Below are positions 32,143 to 35,838 of a DNA stretch of 35,838 nt, one piece after another; position 1 is the stretch's first letter, and every line of letters starts with the position of its first letter. Position numbers and translations under genes: made by a program. The stretch lies in NCBI GenBank assembly GCA_004144935.1, contig SDZP01000002.1, positions 1-35,838 of the forward strand. The letters are read 5' to 3'. The stretch comes from Caulobacteraceae bacterium. GTDB lineage: Bacteria; Pseudomonadota; Alphaproteobacteria; Caulobacterales; Caulobacteraceae. The notes below the pieces were generated by a model that saw only the letters and a list, made by a program, of their open reading frames with translations, was not told the origin of the DNA and searched no databases.

Positions 32143-33558
32143 ATGCCGGTCAATGCTCGCTATCACCCCGATCCGCGCTTCATGAAGCTTGGTCCGGAGT
32201 TCTCCGACCCGGTCCGTCCGGCCGAGTTTCCGCAGACGATCCAGCGATGGCGCCACGACCGGGCGGCGGCGAGCGTCGGCCTCGAGACCCTGAGCCAGAC
32301 GGAATGGCTCGCCCACTTCGGCCGCTTCGAGCCCTTGCCGGACAACCAGCCCGGTCCCCTGGCCATGCGCTATCACGGCCACCAGTTCCGCAGCTACAAC
32401 CCCGAGCTCGGCGACGGCCGCGGCTTCCTGTTCGCGCAGCTGCGCGAGTCCGGCGGGGGCCGGCTGCTGGACCTGGCCACCAAGGGCAGCGGCCAGACCC
32501 CGTGGTCGCGGCGCGGCGACGGGCGGCTGACCCTCAAGGGCGGCGTGCGCGAGATCCTCGCCGCCGGCATGCTGGAGGCGCTGGGCGTGCCCACCAGCCG
32601 GGCCTTCTCCCTGGTCGAGACCGGCGAGGACCTGCAGCGCAACGACGAGCCCAGCCCCACCCGCTCGGCGGTCTTGACCCGGCTGTCGCACAGCCACATC
32701 CGCTTCGGCACCTTCCAGCGCCAGGCCTTCCAGGAGCGGGCCGACAACCTGACCATCCTGGTCGACCATGCGGTGGAGACCTATTTTCCGCATCTGGCCG
32801 ACGAGCCCGACCGACCGGTCGCCCTGCTGCGGGAGACGGTGGCCCGCACGGCCCATCTGGTGGCCCGCTGGATGTCGGCTGGCTTCGTTCACGGCGTGCT
32901 CAACACCGACAACATGGTCGTCACCGGTGAGAGTTTCGACTACGGCCCATGGCGGTTCCTGCCGCGCAACGATCCCAACTTCACGGCCGCCTACTTCGAC
33001 GAGACCGGCCTCTACAGCTTCGGCCGCCAGCCGGAGGCGGGCTTCTGGAACCTGCAGCAGCTGGCCGGCTGCCTCGTGCAGATCGCCGACAGCGACCGGC
33101 TGGTCGAGGCCCTGAACGGTTTCGCCCCGGCCTATCGCGACGCCATGCGGGCGGCGATGATCGGCCGGCTGGGCCTGAAGTCCCGTGACGCCGAGACCGA
33201 CATCGACTTGGTCAACGCCGCCTTCAAAGGCTTGGCGGAGGGTGGCGACGCCCTGCGCTGGGAGCCCTTCTTCTTCGACTGGTTCTGCGGCGACGAGGCG
33301 CGGGCGATGGCCGGTCCGCGGGCGGCGATCTACGACGGCGAGGCCTTCCTGGCGTTCCGGCGACTGCTGGCCGGCTTCGAGGCCGGTCGGCCCGAGCGCC
33401 TGGCCCATCCGATGTTCAGCGAGCCCGAGCCGGTCGAGATGCTGATCGAAGAGGTCGAGGCCCTTTGGGCGCCGATCGCGGAAGCCGACGACTGGGCGCC
33501 GCTCTACGCCAAGATGGACAGGATCGAAGCGGCCCGAAGAGCATGGAGCCTGAGCTGA
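32143..33558 (+). CDS. selO: Protein adenylyltransferase SelO (YdiU family)
   Basis: A 471-residue pseudokinase-fold enzyme of the SelO family, which transfers AMP from ATP to Ser, Thr or Tyr of target proteins and has been linked to redox stress. Conserved blocks are YHGHQFRSYNPELGDGRG, TKGSGQTPWSRRGDGRLTLK with K114, REILAAGMLEALGVPTSRA, and the active-site region HGVLNTDNMVV (N254, D256, N257) with FDYGPW (D266). The C-terminus is short and lacks the NPRxxLRN-like motif of E. coli YdiU, so this seems to be a divergent subgroup. GACAGG lies upstream of the ATG. It converges with the sensor kinase gene, with 6 bp between stops. Confidence 0.9.
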   Translation: MPVNARYHPDPRFMKLGPEFSDPVRPAEFPQTIQRWRHDRAAASVGLETLSQTEWLAHFGRFEPLPDNQPGPLAMRYHGHQFRSYNPELGDGRGFLFAQLRESGGGRLLDLATKGSGQTPWSRRGDGRLTLKGGVREILAAGMLEALGVPTSRAFSLVETGEDLQRNDEPSPTRSAVLTRLSHSHIRFGTFQRQAFQERADNLTILVDHAVETYFPHLADEPDRPVALLRETVARTAHLVARWMSAGFVHGVLNTDNMVVTGESFDYGPWRFLPRNDPNFTAAYFDETGLYSFGRQPEAGFWNLQQLAGCLVQIADSDRLVEALNGFAPAYRDAMRAAMIGRLGLKSRDAETDIDLVNAAFKGLAEGGDALRWEPFFFDWFCGDEARAMAGPRAAIYDGEAFLAFRRLLAGFEAGRPERLAHPMFSEPEPVEMLIEEVEALWAPIAEADDWAPLYAKMDRIEAARRAWSLS

Positions 33559-33564
33559 GCCGGT

Positions 33565-35031
33565 TCAGGCCTTGGGTGTCTTCGCCTTCTCCGGCTCCGG
33601 CAGGCGCAGTTCGAACACGGTCCCCTCCGGCCCCGTGGCGGCCATCGTCAGGTCGCCGCCGTGGGCCTGGGCCAGTTCCCGCGAGATGGCCAGGCCCAGG
33701 CCAGTGCCGCCATGCCGCGCCGAGCCGGCGAACGGCTGGAACAGATGCGCCAGCGCCCGCTCCGGCAGGCCAGGACCGTTGTCGGCGATGCGCAGGATGC
33801 TCCAGCCGGGCTCCTTGACCAGGCTGACGGTGATCTGGCCGGGCTCGTCCCGGACCATGGTCCCCATCGCCTGACGGGCGTTGCGCATCAAGTTCATCAG
33901 GATGCGGTGCAGCTGGTCGGGATCGGCGGTGACCGAGGCCCGGGCCGGGGCCTCGACCTTCAGCAGCACGGCGTCCTTCTCCAGCGCCGCATCCTCGGCC
34001 GCCGCCTCCAGCGCGGCCTTCAGCGGCACGGGCTTGAGGTCGGGCTCGGCTTCGCCGGTTCGGCCGTAGGCCAGGACGTTGGTGGCCAGGGTGACGGCCC
34101 GGTCCAGGGCCCGTTCGAGACGCGGCATGGCCTGGGCCACCTTGGGATCGCCGATGGCCGCCAGCCGGTCCGAGGCGATCTGGGCGCTGGTCAGCATGTT
34201 GCGCAGGTCGTGGTTGATCTTGGCCACCGCCTCGCCCAGCGCCGCCAGCCTGGCCCGGCTGTTCAGCGCCGCCACCAGGTCCAGCTGCATGCGTTCCAGT
34301 TCGGCCTCTGCGCGGCCGATCTCGTCGCGGCGGCCGCTGGTCTCGACACGGGCGGCGGGATCCTCCGGGTCGGCCCGGAACCGCTCGATGGAGCGGGTGA
34401 TCCGCTGCATCGGCCGCACCAGGAAGGCGTTCAGCGACAGATAGACCAGGCCGCCGACGACGATAGCGGCGAAGACGGTGACGAACAGCGCCTGCCACAG
34501 ATAGCTGATCAGCTCGGCCCGCAGGATGTCGTCGGGCACCACGATGTCGATGAACTCGGAATCCTTCAGCAGGCGTGGCTCGGACACCACCCGCACCATC
34601 CGCCCCTTGGCGCCGAACAGCGTCTGGAACGGCGCGCTGAACCAGCTGAGCGGGTTCTGGTCGCGCAGATCGACCAGGTACAGGTTGGGCAGGGTGCGAG
34701 GCGCAGCCAGCACCAGCCGGCGCAGACCCTCGGTCTGGATGGCCACGGAGACGACGCCGGCCCCGTCCAGCAGCCGCCGCGACAGGTCCTGGGTGATCCG
34801 GCCGTCGGGGGCCACCTCGGTCGCCATGACCGCCAGTTCGGCCGAGCGCACGCGGTCGAGCAGCCACTGCTCCTCGAAGCTGGCCAGGGCGGCGGGCAGG
34901 ACGAACAGGGCGGCCAGGGTGACGAACAGGCTGGTCAGCACCAGCAGGCGCGCCGACAGGCCGCCGGGCCAGAGCCATCGGCGTGTCGGAGGGGCGGTCT
35001 TCGTCGCGGGTGGCGGCGCGGCCTCGGCCAT
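33565..35031 (-). CDS. Membrane sensor histidine kinase with HAMP domain
   Basis: A 488-residue sensor. The cytoplasmic N-terminus is Pro-rich, TM1 is about 28-50, and the periplasmic sensor domain (about 51-178) has no recognised fold. TM2 is about 179-203 and a HAMP linker spans about 203-256. The H-box KINHDLRNMLTS has H274, followed by an N-box NLMRNARQAMG, G1 DNGPGLP and G2 GGTGLGLAI. The HDLRN form of the H-box is typical of one HisKA subgroup. No response regulator is next to it, so the partner is unknown. It lies 65 bp downstream of pyrD on the same strand and may be co-transcribed with it. SelO converges from the other side. Confidence 0.92.
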   Translation of the reverse strand: MAEAAPPPATKTAPPTRRWLWPGGLSARLLVLTSLFVTLAALFVLPAALASFEEQWLLDRVRSAELAVMATEVAPDGRITQDLSRRLLDGAGVVSVAIQTEGLRRLVLAAPRTLPNLYLVDLRDQNPLSWFSAPFQTLFGAKGRMVRVVSEPRLLKDSEFIDIVVPDDILRAELISYLWQALFVTVFAAIVVGGLVYLSLNAFLVRPMQRITRSIERFRADPEDPAARVETSGRRDEIGRAEAELERMQLDLVAALNSRARLAALGEAVAKINHDLRNMLTSAQIASDRLAAIGDPKVAQAMPRLERALDRAVTLATNVLAYGRTGEAEPDLKPVPLKAALEAAAEDAALEKDAVLLKVEAPARASVTADPDQLHRILMNLMRNARQAMGTMVRDEPGQITVSLVKEPGWSILRIADNGPGLPERALAHLFQPFAGSARHGGTGLGLAISRELAQAHGGDLTMAATGPEGTVFELRLPEPEKAKTPKA

Positions 35032-35096
35032 GGCTCAGGTGTAGGTCAGGCGAGGGAGCCGCGCAACGCGGCCAAAGCTCGCGTGAAGATGGACGG

Positions 35097-35838
35097 TCAT
35101 CGCGCGCCGACGGCTTCGGCGACGGAGCCGAAGCCATCGGCCCTCAGACGGTCAGCCAGGTCGCGCTTGATCCGGCCCACCAGCCCCGGGCCCTCGTAGA
35201 CCATCGCCGAATAGAGCTGCACGGCCTGGGCGCCAGCGCGAATCTTGGCATAGGCGTCGGCCCCGGAGGCGACGCCGCCGGCCCCGATGAGGACCAGGCC
35301 CCGGTCGTTGGCGGCGTGGAAGCGACCCAGAATATAGGTCGACGGCCCCATCAGCGGCGCGCCGGACAGGCCCCCGGCCTCGCTGGCCTGGCGGCTCATC
35401 AGGGTCGCCGGCCGGCCAATGGTGGTGTTGGAGACGATGATGCCGGCCAGGCCGTGGTCGGCGCTGGTGGCGACAATGGCCTCGATCTCGTCGTCCTCAA
35501 GGTCCGGAGCCACCTTCAGGAAGACGGCAGCGTCGCCGGCCAGGCCCTTTCGGGCTTCGGCGAGGCGGCCAAGCAGGTCATCCAGCGCCGCCCGGGTCTG
35601 CAGGGCGCGCAGGCCGGGGGTGTTGGGCGAGGAGATGTTGACGGTGAAGTAGTCGGCCAGGCCCCACAGGCGGGTCAGGCCGGTGACATAATCCTGGGTG
35701 CGGTCGGTCGCGTCCTTGTTGGCCCCGATATTGGCCCCGACGACACCCCTGCGCGCCCGCTTGGCCAGCCGGGCGGCGAAGGGCTCGAGGCCGGCGTTGT
35801 TGAAGCCCATGCGGTTTATCACCGCCCTGTCCGGCGTC
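35097..35838 (-). CDS. pyrD: Dihydroorotate dehydrogenase (quinone), 3' part only
   Basis: The C-terminal 247 or so residues of class 2 PyrD, which oxidises dihydroorotate to orotate with a membrane quinone in pyrimidine synthesis. The frame stays open to the window edge (it reads TPDRAVINRMGFNN there), so the N-terminal part lies outside. Visible FMN and substrate motifs are INRMGFNN, ANIGANK, NISSPNTPGLR, FLKVAPDL, GIIVSNTT, SGAPLMG, IGAGGV and QLYSAMVYEGPGL. The C-terminus is complete. An apparent GTG start at 35822 is internal and should be ignored. Confidence 0.95.
   Translation of the reverse strand, partial: TPDRAVINRMGFNNAGLEPFAARLAKRARRGVVGANIGANKDATDRTQDYVTGLTRLWGLADYFTVNISSPNTPGLRALQTRAALDDLLGRLAEARKGLAGDAAVFLKVAPDLEDDEIEAIVATSADHGLAGIIVSNTTIGRPATLMSRQASEAGGLSGAPLMGPSTYILGRFHAANDRGLVLIGAGGVASGADAYAKIRAGAQAVQLYSAMVYEGPGLVGRIKRDLADRLRADGFGSVAEAVGAR

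Overview
The window is high-GC DNA with dense genes and short or overlapping junctions. It most likely comes from an alphaproteobacterium of the Caulobacteraceae (Caulobacter, Phenylobacterium or Brevundimonas type). The main evidence is the gene set fliF-fliG-flbE-fliN-flbD-flhA with flbD and flbE, a sciP (DUF1153) gene between fliF and flgE, sigma-54 promoters with FlbD-like repeats in the hook region, and a large TonB-dependent receptor. The exact genus is not resolved.

Layout. Bases 1-221 are a headless serA (phosphoglycerate dehydrogenase) fragment on the minus strand that ends abruptly. Bases 336-2236 hold two overlapping genes of unknown role: a nucleotidyltransferase-like protein with an NDP-kinase-like tail, and a small kinase-fold protein. 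Bases 2293-3008 hold an ArsR repressor and an SdpI-like membrane protein behind a near-perfect palindromic operator. Bases 3016-14619 are the minus-strand flagellar block: fliK-flgD-flgE, sciP, then fliF-fliG-flbE-fliN-flbD-flhA. Bases 14620-14995 are a divergent regulatory region with two sigma-54 promoters, two IHF-like sites and four copies of an FlbD-site-like octamer. flgK and flgL follow on the plus strand. Bases 18045-23321 encode a giant secreted RTX nuclease. Then come a VOC-family protein, a small membrane protein, a hybrid histidine kinase with an overlapping degenerate GGDEF-EAL protein, a small hypothetical protein, an HSL-type hydrolase, a TonB-dependent receptor, SelO, a second sensor kinase and the 3' part of pyrD.

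How it works together. The flagellar genes cover the MS ring/switch, the export gate, the hook with its cap and ruler, and the hook-filament junction, plus two regulators. The inferred cascade is CtrA at the fliF promoter, damped by SciP, then FlbD acting with sigma-54 on the divergent fliK and flgK promoters and probably feeding back on fliF. No RNA genes, CRISPR arrays, insertion sequences or phage genes were seen.
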